From: Cordia subcordata
Lineage: Eukaryota; Streptophyta; Magnoliopsida; Boraginales; Cordiaceae
Assembly: GCA_028554755.1 (NCBI GenBank)
Contig: JAPTOF010000001.1
Location: 1,376,501 to 1,440,500, forward strand
DNA: 64,000 nt
Direction: 5' to 3'
Of the stretch, positions 30,903 through 41,300 are shown piece by piece; the stretch's first letter is position 1; every line of letters starts with the position of its first letter. The translations under genes were made by a program, and so were the position numbers. The notes beneath the pieces are model-generated. The model was given only the letters and a program-made list of their open reading frames with translations. It was not told the DNA's origin and did not search any database.

Positions 30903-32220
30903 GGTAAGCTATATACAGCCAATCATGGGCCTAAATATTTTATTCTGTTTAGGAATGCTATTACCTTCCATTTCAAAGTTTTCAGAAAATGTGAGGATTC
31001 AGAACTTACATTCCATCTTAGTACATATCAATTTTCTGGTCTATCATGCTTGTTACACTAGCTTTCATCATATTAATGTTTTGGTCATTGCAGTTTTCTT
31101 GATCTATGATTAGCCAATACCTTATATAAAGTTGTCCGAGTGCAATTAACCTCTAAATTTTGAGATCAGTACTTGTATACCATGTGGAAAGCTAGCTTCT
31201 ATGTCCAAATATTTAAAAAAAAAAAAACTAATAGAAAATCAAAATGGTAATTTGCTTCCTTGATCAGAGTATTATAGAGAGGTATAACATCTCCATTATT
31301 TTTTAAAGTCCTAGAGACGTAAGTCTGTACAATAATCCCCCTAAGGTTTCCTTGGTCCACCCAATGCTCACAGACCTTTTTTGCATCAGCCACGTTCATC
31401 TACACGAGTTAGTGAACAAAAGCATGAACCGTGGGAACTTTTGACCGGATAAATAGTTATTAAACAGAAGAATTCTTGCTCTCGATCAATTATCTTGTCA
31501 CTGAGGCTGAAGCTTATAGTCTTCTTTTTTCTTGTCATATTGATTAAGCTTATCGGATTCTAATGCTGATTAGGAAGCTGCAGGGTGGTTCAATCGCCTT
31601 CTTAACGTTTAAATGATTGTGCACTTGTAATACAGTTTCTCTTTTTGCACTATTAAGTTGTTAAAGAAGTGTGATTTTGAGGAATGAGAAACAGTGATAG
31701 AAGGAAAGAAGCCACGGCTCGAAGTGAATCAACAATTTGAATTCCTAATGCAGTTGATAAATATTGTCAATGAAGAACTTTCATGAATACATTAGTCTTA
31801 ATGCATTTTGGATCTTTGATTGCTTGAAACTCTGCTAGTGGATTGAATGATCCCTTGAACTTTGTTTGTGTTAATTTGTTTAACTCTGAGCTCTCTGTAT
31901 CTTAAAGTTATGCAATTAGTAGACCTTTCTCTCGTCAAGCCATTTTCCTCAAGTGTTCTCAAGGAGCACTTAAAGTTGATGCTCCCATTTTTATTATGCC
32001 TCTTGGCTTAATTTTTTTGTGGTCGTTCCAACTGATACTTTTTTATTTTTATTTTTTAATTTTTTTCACATCGTGCAGACAAAGAGATGGTGGTCTTTCT
32101 TGGTCGCATAAGAGAAGAGAACGTGGCTAGTGGAGAAATTTGTTTTCCATATGCTTGATATATTAAATTTAGTTGCTTTATATATGGACTAATGGGAAGA
32201 CAATTAGACTAGTAGATTTA
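30903..32220. other. Kelch unit C downstream flank
   Basis: Homologous to the flanks of units A and B, in single copy. It stops abruptly at 32220, after GACTAGTAGATTTA, where a kelch 3' coding fragment begins. This is a duplication breakpoint. No intact gene. Confidence 0.65.
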
Positions 32221-32785
32221 TTCAACGACATACTGTATGTCTCAAAAGTGTTTAAAGTTACCAGCCATTGTGGTGGATACTCATTTGGTTTGGCTGGATG
32301 ACCAACAGGGAACAAATTTAATAGGTTTGATCTCAAATCACACAATTACTTCTCAATCAATTTAGGTGACGAGGCTTTGCTGCCTAGTCGAAAATGTCAC
32401 CACTATTTGCCCACATTGCTTCGTTCTGGGAATGCTGAATTGGTAGTACTAGGGGGAGACAAATCTTTATCCGTACGAGAAGGCCAAACCAATGCTAAAG
32501 AATAAGAGGTAGAAGATGAAGAGGTATTCGATCGGAGGGATGCCTGTGGAGCCATTCACTGTACACACTTTGTTATTGATTTTGTCAAAGCTCAACAAAG
32601 TGGTGGCTCTTGTGTGAGAATGATATCGCACCAAGAGTGCATTTGGCCGGGACCTGGCAAGACACTGGATTAGTGCTGCTTTTGTTGGAGATTTAAGTCA
32701 TTGTAATATCATTCATAAGGAGGTGCCACGAAAGAGGAAGTGCCCTGGACAAGTTGGGGTGATTGAAAATAAAATGCTATCCTGA
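32221..32785 (+). pseudogene. Kelch copy 4, 3' fragment
   Basis: Begins at the codons equivalent to residue ~236 of copy 2 (TTCAACGACATACTG) and runs to the C-terminus. Lesions include a small insertion near 32236, a 1-base deletion in the LIGFDL codons and a stop within the acidic patch region. At the end, WISAAFV runs without a stop or intron directly into GDLSHCNIIHKEVPRKRK, the tail exon. The intron and stop seen in other copies are absent, by deletion or by loss through an RNA intermediate. Confidence 0.78.
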
Positions 32786-34700
32786 AGATAAGGAAAGCTA
32801 TACACAGCCAATCATGGGCCTAAACTTTTTATCTGTTGAGGAATGATATTCCCTTCCATTTCAAAAGTTTTCAGATAATCTGAGGATTCAGACCTTAGAT
32901 TCCCTTTCAGTAAGTTTCAATGTTTCTGGTCTGTCGTGCTCGTTATATGAGCTTCTATCGTATTAAGGTCTTGGTTGTTGCAGTTTTCTTGATCTATGAA
33001 TTAGCGAATACCTTATATAAAAGTTGTCAGAGTGTGCAATTAACCTCTGAATTTTGAGATCAGTACTTATATACAATGTGAAAAGCTATCTTCTGTGTTC
33101 ATAGAAAAGAAAACTAAAAGAAAAATAAAAAATGGTAACTTGCTTCCTGATCATAGTATTACAGAGAGGAATAACATCTCCATTATCTTTAAGCACTGGA
33201 GACATAAAAGAGTCAACTTATCTCCCCTAGGTTTCCTTCATCTACCAGTGCTCACAGACTTCACTTGCTTCAGCCATGGTCATCTACACAAGTTAGCAAA
33301 CAAAAGAATGTCAGTGTCATTCTGATGACTTGATTTGAGAAGTGAAAAGTGAGAGGGAAAAAAATTGAGATCGATGAACTCGTAATCCCACCCACTTGTT
33401 GAAAAGAATGAATTTTGTACACAGGTTTTGTAGTCATTTTATATTCTTTTTTCTTCTCCTTTTATAATTTATAATTGCTCTTCTGCTTGGGTAGTGGGTG
33501 AAAGGCTGTTAGGTAGTCTAGAAATCCTTTTAGCATTAGTTTCTTCTTGAACTTAGTTTGTGAGTTCTGTCATTCATTATGTGAGTGGAGAACAGGGACC
33601 ACCTGTATTTCACTTGCTCTTTTTACCACAACGCTGTGGATTAGTGGAATGAAGATGGCTATTGACACTGGACCCGAACAGGGCCCACCTGTATCGTTCG
33701 TTCAAGCTTGACATAAAATTGAAATATGCTGTTTTCTGATATCATAATTGATGTCTGAATTGTCTGAATTTCAAAAGACCCCTCGTGTGTAGTCTTACCT
33801 TGCATTCATGTGACTTCTAAATTACATGATGAGAACTTTGTGTCTAAACTTCCACTATAGATACACACGTATATGGATGTATGAATATTTGATCTGTGCA
33901 TATGTATTATATTTGTTAATTATAAAATCTTTGATTAAGTATTGCCACTAGATTTTTTAATGTCTAAAAGCAAACTTTTTTCTTTTTGATATCATTGTTA
34001 CATTACGACAAGTTACTTTATGCTAGGTTGTGAATAAAGCAAAAATAAAAAATAAAAAAATAATAAAGAACTATTTTCTTAATACCTTATCACCAAATCT
34101 GAGCTTGCCATGTCAAATTCTGTTTGAGTTTAAATTTTGTAAAAGCATTTGTGAGTGACCAAATCAAAATTATAGTTATAATTGTGTTTTCGCAAAAGTA
34201 AACTTGGATTTTACTAAAGAAAATGTATTTTATAGTATTGATGAGAATAGTTTATTAAGAAATTGATTGTACTTTGCTTATAAACAACACCGTTCATGCA
34301 TATAAAGCCAAAATATAACCAAATATTTTTTTTAATTATTAAAATATATATGTAACTCTTGTCAATCAAGCACATCCATCAAAATTTTTCAACAGGGCAT
34401 ATAAGTGACTCTATTAGTTAAGTACCCACCAAAAAAGGGAATAAGATCATGATTTGGGACAACTGAAAAAAGAATGCGAGCCGAGCCTATCTTTGTTGAA
34501 TGGAGGTAGTAATTAGTCTTGTACAGCACTTTGATGCGCTCAAAGTCTGTGTGAAGATTGCATGCATTGTTGATAGAAAATATGATTGATCCATCTCTTT
34601 CACTGGCAAAATCCAATAACCCTATTTTTCCATGTACTGGAAAAGTTCAGTAGCACACACAGGAAACTTACTCCTGAATGATCCAATGAGATTATTCCAA
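32786..34700. other. Kelch unit D downstream flank
   Basis: Homologous to other unit flanks but with large deletions (no LINE, no 282-bp block). The end (about 33.75-34.35 kb) matches 10.7-11.3 and 16.6-17.4 kb. It then passes into sequence that recurs at 40.94 kb and leads into the PR-5 array. No gene. Confidence 0.6.
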
Positions 34701-34759
34701 AATTTATTAATGATGTCGTTTGGCTAATGAATTACGTCGTGGAGAAATTAATGTTATTG

Positions 34760-35167
34760 AAATTCTACATGACTTTGACGTTTCTTGTTGAAGTCAAAAA
34801 GCCTATGTCAATCATAGTTTAACAAAAATATTATTTAATTAATTTATTTCATGATGTTATTAAACACTGAAAAGTTAAAAAGAATATTTTCTAACGTGCT
34901 AATTAATAAGTTACTTTAGATTCTGAAGGATTACTATAATTGATTTCAAACGAATCAATTAGTGGACGTCGTATTTGACGTCTAGAATGGGTGCGTCTTG
35001 TGACGCGTTTCTGGCCATATTGATCTCTTATCCAAGTCAACGTCTGTTTCATTCAAGATTTTTATTTAACAGTGAGTTGCTCTATAAGTGCCAACCCATG
35101 GGATTGTAGAATGTAGATAGATACCACAAACTTAAAAGAAGTCCATAAAGTATTTCCAGTTCCAGAC
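34760..35167 (+). promoter_or_regulatory. Promoter of PR-5 gene 1: TGACG cluster, W-box core and TATA
   Basis: TATA-like CTATAAGT at 35082, 86 bases before the ATG. Several TGACG words lie upstream (TTGACGTTTC near 34777, TGACGTC at 34976, TGACGCG at 35001), plus GACGTC at 34965 and AAGTCAAC near 35035 (W-box core on the minus strand). TGACG pairs bind TGA factors and W-boxes bind WRKY factors, both known regulators of PR genes. The functional link is inferred. Confidence 0.5.
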
Positions 35168-35989
35168 ATGGAAGTCTACCCATCTCTCCCCATTTCCATT
35201 TTCCTCCTCGTGGGCTCCCTCTTCACCCACTCCAAAGCGGCCATCTTCCAAATCCAGAACAATTGTGCTTTTACCGTTTGGGCTGCTTCTGTACCGGTTG
35301 GTGGCGGCAAACGATTAGATCACGGTCAAGTATGGAATATCAGTGTCCCTTACGGCACAAAACAAGGTCGAATTTGGGCAAGAACAGGTTGCTCGTTTGA
35401 CACTACTGGTCGTGGTAGATGTGAAACAGGGGATTGCAATGGAATCCTTGAATGTCAAAGTTTTGGTACGCCCCCTAACACCTTAGCTGAATATGCACTA
35501 AACCAATTTGACAACCTTGATTTTTTTGACATGTCACTTGTTGACGGCTTCAATGTACCAATGGATTTTCGTGCTGTCAATCTTACTGCTACCTCTAACG
35601 CGTGCAACCAAGTTGAATTTAGTGGAAATGAATTTAAAGGCAAGAATTTTTACATCTCACTCGGTGATGGCCTTAATGGGCAAGGCGTTATTGGGGGGAA
35701 ATTTCAGTTTAGTTCAACCTCTAGTCGATGCTCCAGTCGCATTAGATGCACGGGTGATATAAATGGACAATGTCCAGATGAATTAAAAGCTCCCGGGGGT
35801 TGCAATAATCCGTGTACTGTGTTCAAGACCAACGAATACTGTTGTACCTCCAGTAGTTGCGGGCCAACAGATTACTCTAACTTCTTCAAAGATCGATGTC
35901 CAGATGCTTATAGTTATCCCAAAGATGATCAGACTAGTACTTTCACTTGTCCTGGTGGGACCCATTATGTGGTGGTATTTTGCCCCTAA
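35168..35989 (+). CDS. PR-5 thaumatin-like/osmotin-like protein 1, with a 47-residue insertion
   Basis: 273 residues instead of the usual ~226. Signal peptide ~1-24 (hydrophobic IFLLVGSLF, cleavage near SKA/A), then a secreted PR-5 domain with [37 protein letters not shown] and the C-terminal [11 protein letters not shown] and VVFCP. Between VPMDF and SSTSSRC, residues 135-181 (35570-35710) are extra. They include TSNAC, an NLT glycosylation sequon and [11 protein letters not shown], which resembles the preceding [12 protein letters not shown] and suggests an internal duplication. Cysteines total 17 instead of 16, so one is unpaired or a bond is rearranged. The REDDD cleft residues outside the insert (R of GRIW, E of AEY, the DMSLVD aspartates, D of CPDAY) are kept. 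The neighbouring pseudogene at 36604 carries the same insertion. Confidence 0.9.
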   Translation: MEVYPSLPISIFLLVGSLFTHSKAAIFQIQNNCAFTVWAASVPVGGGKRLDHGQVWNISVPYGTKQGRIWARTGCSFDTTGRGRCETGDCNGILECQSFGTPPNTLAEYALNQFDNLDFFDMSLVDGFNVPMDFRAVNLTATSNACNQVEFSGNEFKGKNFYISLGDGLNGQGVIGGKFQFSSTSSRCSSRIRCTGDINGQCPDELKAPGGCNNPCTVFKTNEYCCTSSSCGPTDYSNFFKDRCPDAYSYPKDDQTSTFTCPGGTHYVVVFCP

Positions 35990-36603
35990 GATTATTGGAT
36001 CGGATGGAACAAAAACAACAAAACGGACAGACTTTTAAATTCGCCAAACACAGAGCGAAGCGCACAATTCAGATCAAAGGAAAGAAGAATTCTGCAAGAA
36101 ATAGTAAGTCTTGATTGATACTCAGAAGCAACCCTTCTCTTGCCAACCATTGGCCCTTTAGAAGCTAGTTTTTCTGTTGTTGTTGCAGGGTGGTGGTCGT
36201 GGTTGTTGTTGTTGTTTGTTTTTTTTTTTTTTTTGGGTGAAAGTCTCAGAAGGTATTTCAGATGCCAAATTAACTTCTCGACCATGTCAATCAAATGCAA
36301 ATATAAAGGTTAAATACTTTGAAGAGACTTTAATATTAACACGAGGCTCTAGCGAAGTCATACAAGTATGTACTATATCATCTGCTCTTTGTTTATGTCA
36401 AACAAGATTCTTGAAGCTTGTGATCTTTACTCTGAAGTCGATCAAAAGGAATTAATGAAAGGTCGTCGTTGACGTCTTTCTTCTCTGGAGTAATTCACCA
36501 CAAAAATCTTATCGAAGTCATTATCTATATATATCAAGATTATTCAACAAGGCCATTGTGAATTAAGCATCCAATGGTTTCATATAGTTAGTTCCTTGTA
36601 GAC
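35990..36603. other. Spacer with promoter-like end before PR-5 pseudogene
   Basis: Holds the presumed 3' UTR of gene 1 and a GTT/T-rich tract at 36176-36236. From about 36510 it matches the common PR-5 promoter block (ATTATTCAACAAGGCCATTG), with no good TATA before the pseudogene ATG. Confidence 0.55.
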
Positions 36604-37390
36604 ATGAAATTCTTCAAATCTCTCCACATTTCCATTTTCTTGTACATTGCCCTCCTCTGCAAATCCAAAACAATTGTTCCTTCAGTATTTGGGCTGCTTG
36701 TGTACCATATTGGTGGTGGTGGTGGTGGTGGTAAGCAATTAGATAGCGGCCAAGTGTGGAACATCAACGTCCCAAGGGGGCACAAAACTAGGTCGAATTT
36801 GGGCAAGGACAAATTATTCATTTGACAGAGATCTCGTCGTGGTAAATGTCAAACTGGTGACTACAATCGAACACTTCAATGCAATGCCTTTGCCGCACCC
36901 CCTAACACGTAAGCTGAATATAGCCTCCACCAATTTAACAGCCTTGATTTTTTCAACATATCACTTCTTGATGGCTTCAAATTTCAATGTAGCAATGGAT
37001 TTTTAGTTCGGTGAATCTTACTCCTACCTCTAATGAGCGCAGCCTAGTTGAATATAGCGGAAATGAATTTATTAGCAATAATTCTTACATCTCACTTGTT
37101 GATGGCGTTAATAGGCAAATGTAATTTAGTTCAACCTCTAGTGGATGCTCCCATGGTATTAGATGCACGGCTAATATGAATAGACAATGTCGAGTTGAAT
37201 TAATTACAAGCTCCTGGGGATACAATAATCCATGTACATTGTGCCGAACTAATCAATATTGGTGTTATGACAATAATTGTGGGTCAACATCTTACTCTAA
37301 ATTTTTCAAAAACGTCGTATCCAAATGTTTATGGTTATCTTGAAGATGATCAAACTAGTAAATTAGAGTGGTTTTTGCCCTCATATTGAG
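36604..37390 (+). pseudogene. PR-5 thaumatin-like pseudogene, insertion-bearing type
   Basis: Starts MKFFKSLHISIFL like the intact genes, but a deletion removes the signal-peptide end and shifts the NNC..WAA segment out of frame. The frame is shifted again near 36775. An in-frame stop (TAA 36910-36912) replaces the codon after PPNT, and later frames are disrupted by small indels. The 141-base insertion of gene 1 is present in decayed form (37010-37125), so the two share that ancestry. A GGT expansion (36711-36732) mirrors the glycine expansion in kelch copy 1. The end (GCTTATAG-like codons, then TTTTTGCCC) is recognisable to about 37380. Confidence 0.85.
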
Positions 37391-39280
37391 GTTTAGATCA
37401 TACAACATAAAAGGCGCATCGAGAGACCACTCGAGAGATCCAAGTGCACCACCATTCTACTAATTTTGCAAAAACGCAAAGATAGTATCATAGATGCGGG
37501 AGAGTCCATCCTGCTCTTTGGCCAAATGGTTAATTTATACGTCTTTTTGATTTCTTGTATTTCCATAGGTTCATTGCTATTTCTTTCGTTGTAGTAACAG
37601 ATTGTTGTAACGATCTTGGACTCTCCTTTTATATTTTTCATTTTATGAATAAAATGCCTTTTTCTTTTTTCCCTCAAAAAAGAAAACTGGGTTTGCTGTT
37701 CAGTCAAGTGCTAGATATTTGAATTTCAAGGCAAAGCTCAGGTGAATTTCTACAAGCACGTGATCTACTTTGCTAAAGTCAAACATGAGTACATGACTCA
37801 TTAATTAGTTCAAGGGAAAATTACAAGCACCAATTAGAGTCTCATTGTTGAGTAGAAAAATAAGAGGGTTTCTAATTTGTAATTGGATTCTCTCTCTCTC
37901 TCTCGCTCTCTTTCTTTGAGTGAAAATTTGTATTGCTCTTCAAGATCTTAACCATTTGATAAAGCAAAATTTCTCTTTTATTACTTCTATTTGTGTCCAA
38001 CTGTGTTTCTCATGGACTGGCCTTTGAAACCCAAGTAGAAGAATCGAACATAACCCGTGGATGTAAGGAAAAATGGGCGCTTTTAATGTTTTTATTTGTT
38101 ATTAATGGTCAACTTTTATCATCAATACAAAAATAAATTACTAATATATTAGAAAGATTTTTTTATAAAATTTAATTTTTTGATAAATTTTTTATACATT
38201 TATATTTTTTATTAGAGATTTTCAATAATTAAATAGAACATTCAAATTAGAAAGACAACAAAGGATCTAATATGGGGGGAAAAAGAAGCATTTTTTTTGA
38301 GAAAAAAAGTTGATAGAATCAAGACACATATGACGTTATTCAATATGACATGCACTCAACCTTATGTAATTTATGGATTCTACTACAAAAACTACTTAAT
38401 CCTGAATCATGTTTTCTTTTCCTTCGCTTCTTTGTATTTGCATTCACAATGCATTTTTCCCAATGGTTTTCCTATCAATTGAGTGTTTATTAAATTGACG
38501 CAATATGTTAAAAAAAAAAATGAAAAGTAACAGTCTAGATCAAACCTTTTTTAGGAGATTTATTTAAATACCCCAACGTAGTCTCCTTGAGAGAAAAAAA
38601 GAAAAGAGAAAGAAATCAATAGCAGAGTCTACAGCTAAAGTAATGGAAGACAAAAAAAAAAAAAAAAACAACTAAATTGAAGAAAGCAAAGCCAACCGTG
38701 TTATATTCTCAAACAGGAGGTTTCAAATTCTTCAATAACTTATTTCAATTGGTTTGATTTTCTTCGAGTAATAGACATCCGAAGAAGAATTGCTTTATTT
38801 TTCATTTTTTTTTCTTTTAATTCAAACGAGACTATAAACTCTAATGCAATAACATGATAATATCGAAATTTGTTATGCCAAAGGGACATATCCCTAGACC
38901 TAAGCTACAAATATAACCTCATTTGCAGGACAACATTGTATGATTTCTATCGACGCTTCACGTTATTGCGCAAATGTAACCTGGAGTGCACAAAAATGTA
39001 CAGCTTCTAGGGTAATAAGATAGGTCTCAAACCGTTAAGCCTTTATTTCTATGGCCATTTTGGAATACGGACCAAATGTTACATTATTTTTCCAAGAATA
39101 ATAATTTAAACTTGACTCTCTAGGGTAGCGGTAACAACATAGCTTTTGATATTTATAAATAACAAAAAGTAAATGTTTAAATAATTTGTACTTATAATTA
39201 AGGTGGTAACTTATTTAGAGAGTGTGTGCGTGTATATATGTATATATATATATATGTATACAGTAGGGTTATTTATTTTA
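37391..39280. other. Spacer, duplicated later at 41.8-44.7 kb
   Basis: 37.74-38.05 kb matches 41.78-41.98 kb (CATTTGATAAAGCAAAATTTC in both) and 38.88-39.02 kb matches 44.59-44.72 kb. Microsatellite (CT)n at 37892-37912. 39.07-39.22 kb matches the upstream flank of PR-5 gene 5 (AATAATTTGTACTTATAATT). No gene is visible. Confidence 0.55.
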
Positions 39281-39835
39281 TTTTATTTTTTCCAAGAGGA
39301 TTTGCTTAAAGCAAAAAGGTGAAACAAAGTACAGGAATTAACCAACACTAGTAGATGCAAAATCAGAACAAAGGATCTGATACAAAGGGGGAAGGGGATG
39401 AAACATCTAGTCATGAATGAGGTGCCACTCCTACAGGCTTTAGCAATCCAATCCGCGGCTTTGTTGCCTTGACATCGAACAAGGAAGAAGTTGACATAGG
39501 GAATTCTTGGCGAAGAGAACTGATATCCAAGAGGGGACCAGAAATATCAACTGGGGGAGCAGGAACGCTCCTATGAATAACTTTGGATAGCACTTCAGAG
39601 TCAGTTTCAATCACAGCATTATCCCAATTATGATCAATGCAGAGGAGAAGAGCTTGCTTGAGGGAGATAACTTCCGCGAGAAGGGCCGAAGTGCAAAAAA
39701 TTTTTGCTGCAGTTCCAAAGAGGAGGTGGCTAGAGGCATTTCGGCAGAGGAGAGCGAAGTTACCATCAAGAGGGGGCTTGAAAGGACCCGCCCACAATAA
39801 TTTTAATACCATTGGGCCTAGGTAGAGTCCAAGTG
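39280..39835 (-). pseudogene. RNase H-like domain remnant (retroelement 3' fragment)
   Basis: On the minus strand, 39812-39411 reads through an RVT_3/RNase H-type domain: GNFALLCRNASSH, then ALLAEVISLKQALLLCIDH, then NAVIETDSEVLSKVIH. Near 39478 the frame shifts. The other frame then gives RCQGNKAADWIAKACRSGTS, the usual end of this domain (normally NKAADWLAK). These domains occur in plant LINEs and in related host proteins. It is truncated at the N-terminus and therefore dead. Confidence 0.72.
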
Positions 39836-40930
39836 GATAAAACTCTGCATTTCAACGTTTTTCAAAAAATCTGAGGATTCAGAACTGAGATGGAATGGAT
39901 AGAACTCTGCATTTCAATGTTTTCAGAAAATCTAAGGATTCAGAACTTAGATTCCATCTCAGTACATTTCAATTTTTCTGGTTTGTCGTGCTTGTTACAT
40001 GAGTTTTTATCGTACTAAGGTATTGGTCATCGCAGTTTTCTTGATCTATGAATTAGCCAGTTCCTTATGTAAAGCTGTCAGAGCGCAATTAACCTTTGAA
40101 TTTTAAGATGAGTAGTTATATACCATGTGGAAAGCTATCTACTAGGTCCATAGTAGAGAAACTAAAAGAAAATCAAAAATGGTAATTTGCTTCCCTGATC
40201 ATAGTATTAAAGAGAGGAATAACATCTCCATTATCCTTTTTTTAAGTCCTGGAGACATAAATCTGTCAACTAATCTCCATTATATTTAAGTCCTGGAGAC
40301 ATAAGACTGTCACCAGCCATATTTCTGAGTTTATTTTATTTTATTTTTGTTCTCTCTCTCTCTTTAGTGCCAAGCAGTCTCATCCGTCCACATTAATTGG
40401 GATTTCTCCTCAATTTTCCTACTTCTGTCAACAGTATCTTCTTGTTTTCGTTTCCGTCATGTAATTATACGTTCTTATTTTTGGAATTTATAGTTTTATT
40501 AAAAATACTTTTTTGAAAGTCGAATTTAGCTTTATATCTGTTTTACTTAAGTTTTAGATTGAATTTAGTATATGTTGATTACTTTGATATAGAATTTAAA
40601 GAAAACCACCCACTCAGGAGACGAAAAAAGTAAGACGGATGAATTAGTGAAGATATCCAATCCAATATTATGTAGAGCATATTTAGACAATCATATCCCA
40701 CCCCCTTCTTAAAAGTATGAATTGTACACAAGTTTGTAGTCATTTTATATTCTTTTCTCTTCTCTTTTTTACAATTTATGATTGTTCTTCTGCTTGGGTA
40801 GTGGGCAAAAGGCTGTTAGGTTGTCTGTAAATCCTCTCCGCATTTATTAGTTTCTTCTTGAATTTTTTATTTTATAGAGTTCCATCTTTCATTATGGAAT
40901 CCTATATATATATATTCGTCTTTTATTTGT
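39836..40930. repeat. Fifth copy of the kelch downstream flank (unit E), no kelch gene
   Basis: Matches 5.82-6.2, 13.6-14.0 and 32.85-33.5 kb, including TCAGAAAATCTGAGGATTCAGAAC-type words (a local ~55-base duplication at 39843 and 39898), TGGTAATTTGCTTCC and the TTCTTCTGCTTGGGTAGTGGG block at 40785. The kelch coding part is absent. It sits between a PR-5 pseudogene and a gene-less PR-5 upstream region. Confidence 0.75.
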
Positions 40931-40939
40931 CAATTAGGA

Positions 40940-41300
40940 CCATTGTGTTTGACTAATCAGGTTAAAGTCATTAATGGTGTGTTTTGGCTAATGAATTGTG
41001 TGTTGGAGAAAGTAATGTTATTGAAATTTCTACAAGAATTTGGTGTCGAAGCAACGATGCCACCATCTTCTTTATTCCATGTTAAAAATAATCGTCGAAA
41101 ATCGTTTGATAACACGGATTCTTATTTCTCAATGATATTCCACGATCTAAACAATTAACTAAATCCCGTAAAACCATGTCATAGAAGTTCATCGATATCC
41201 TCTACAACATTTACACTTTGTGGAATAATAGTAGCATCATATCAGGTCAGCATGCAAATCAAATCCCAGTGATCATCATCTGTAACACTGTTATATACTC
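40940..41300. repeat. Ghost PR-5 upstream region, second copy of 34.7 kb
   Basis: TTTTGGCTAATGAATTGTG and TAATGTTATTGAAATT match 34719-34765 upstream of PR-5 gene 1. 41210-41285 (TTGTGGAATAATAGTAGC, GATCATCATCTGTAAC) resembles 53025-53100 upstream of gene 3. No PR-5 coding sequence follows, so a gene has been lost here. Confidence 0.55.
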
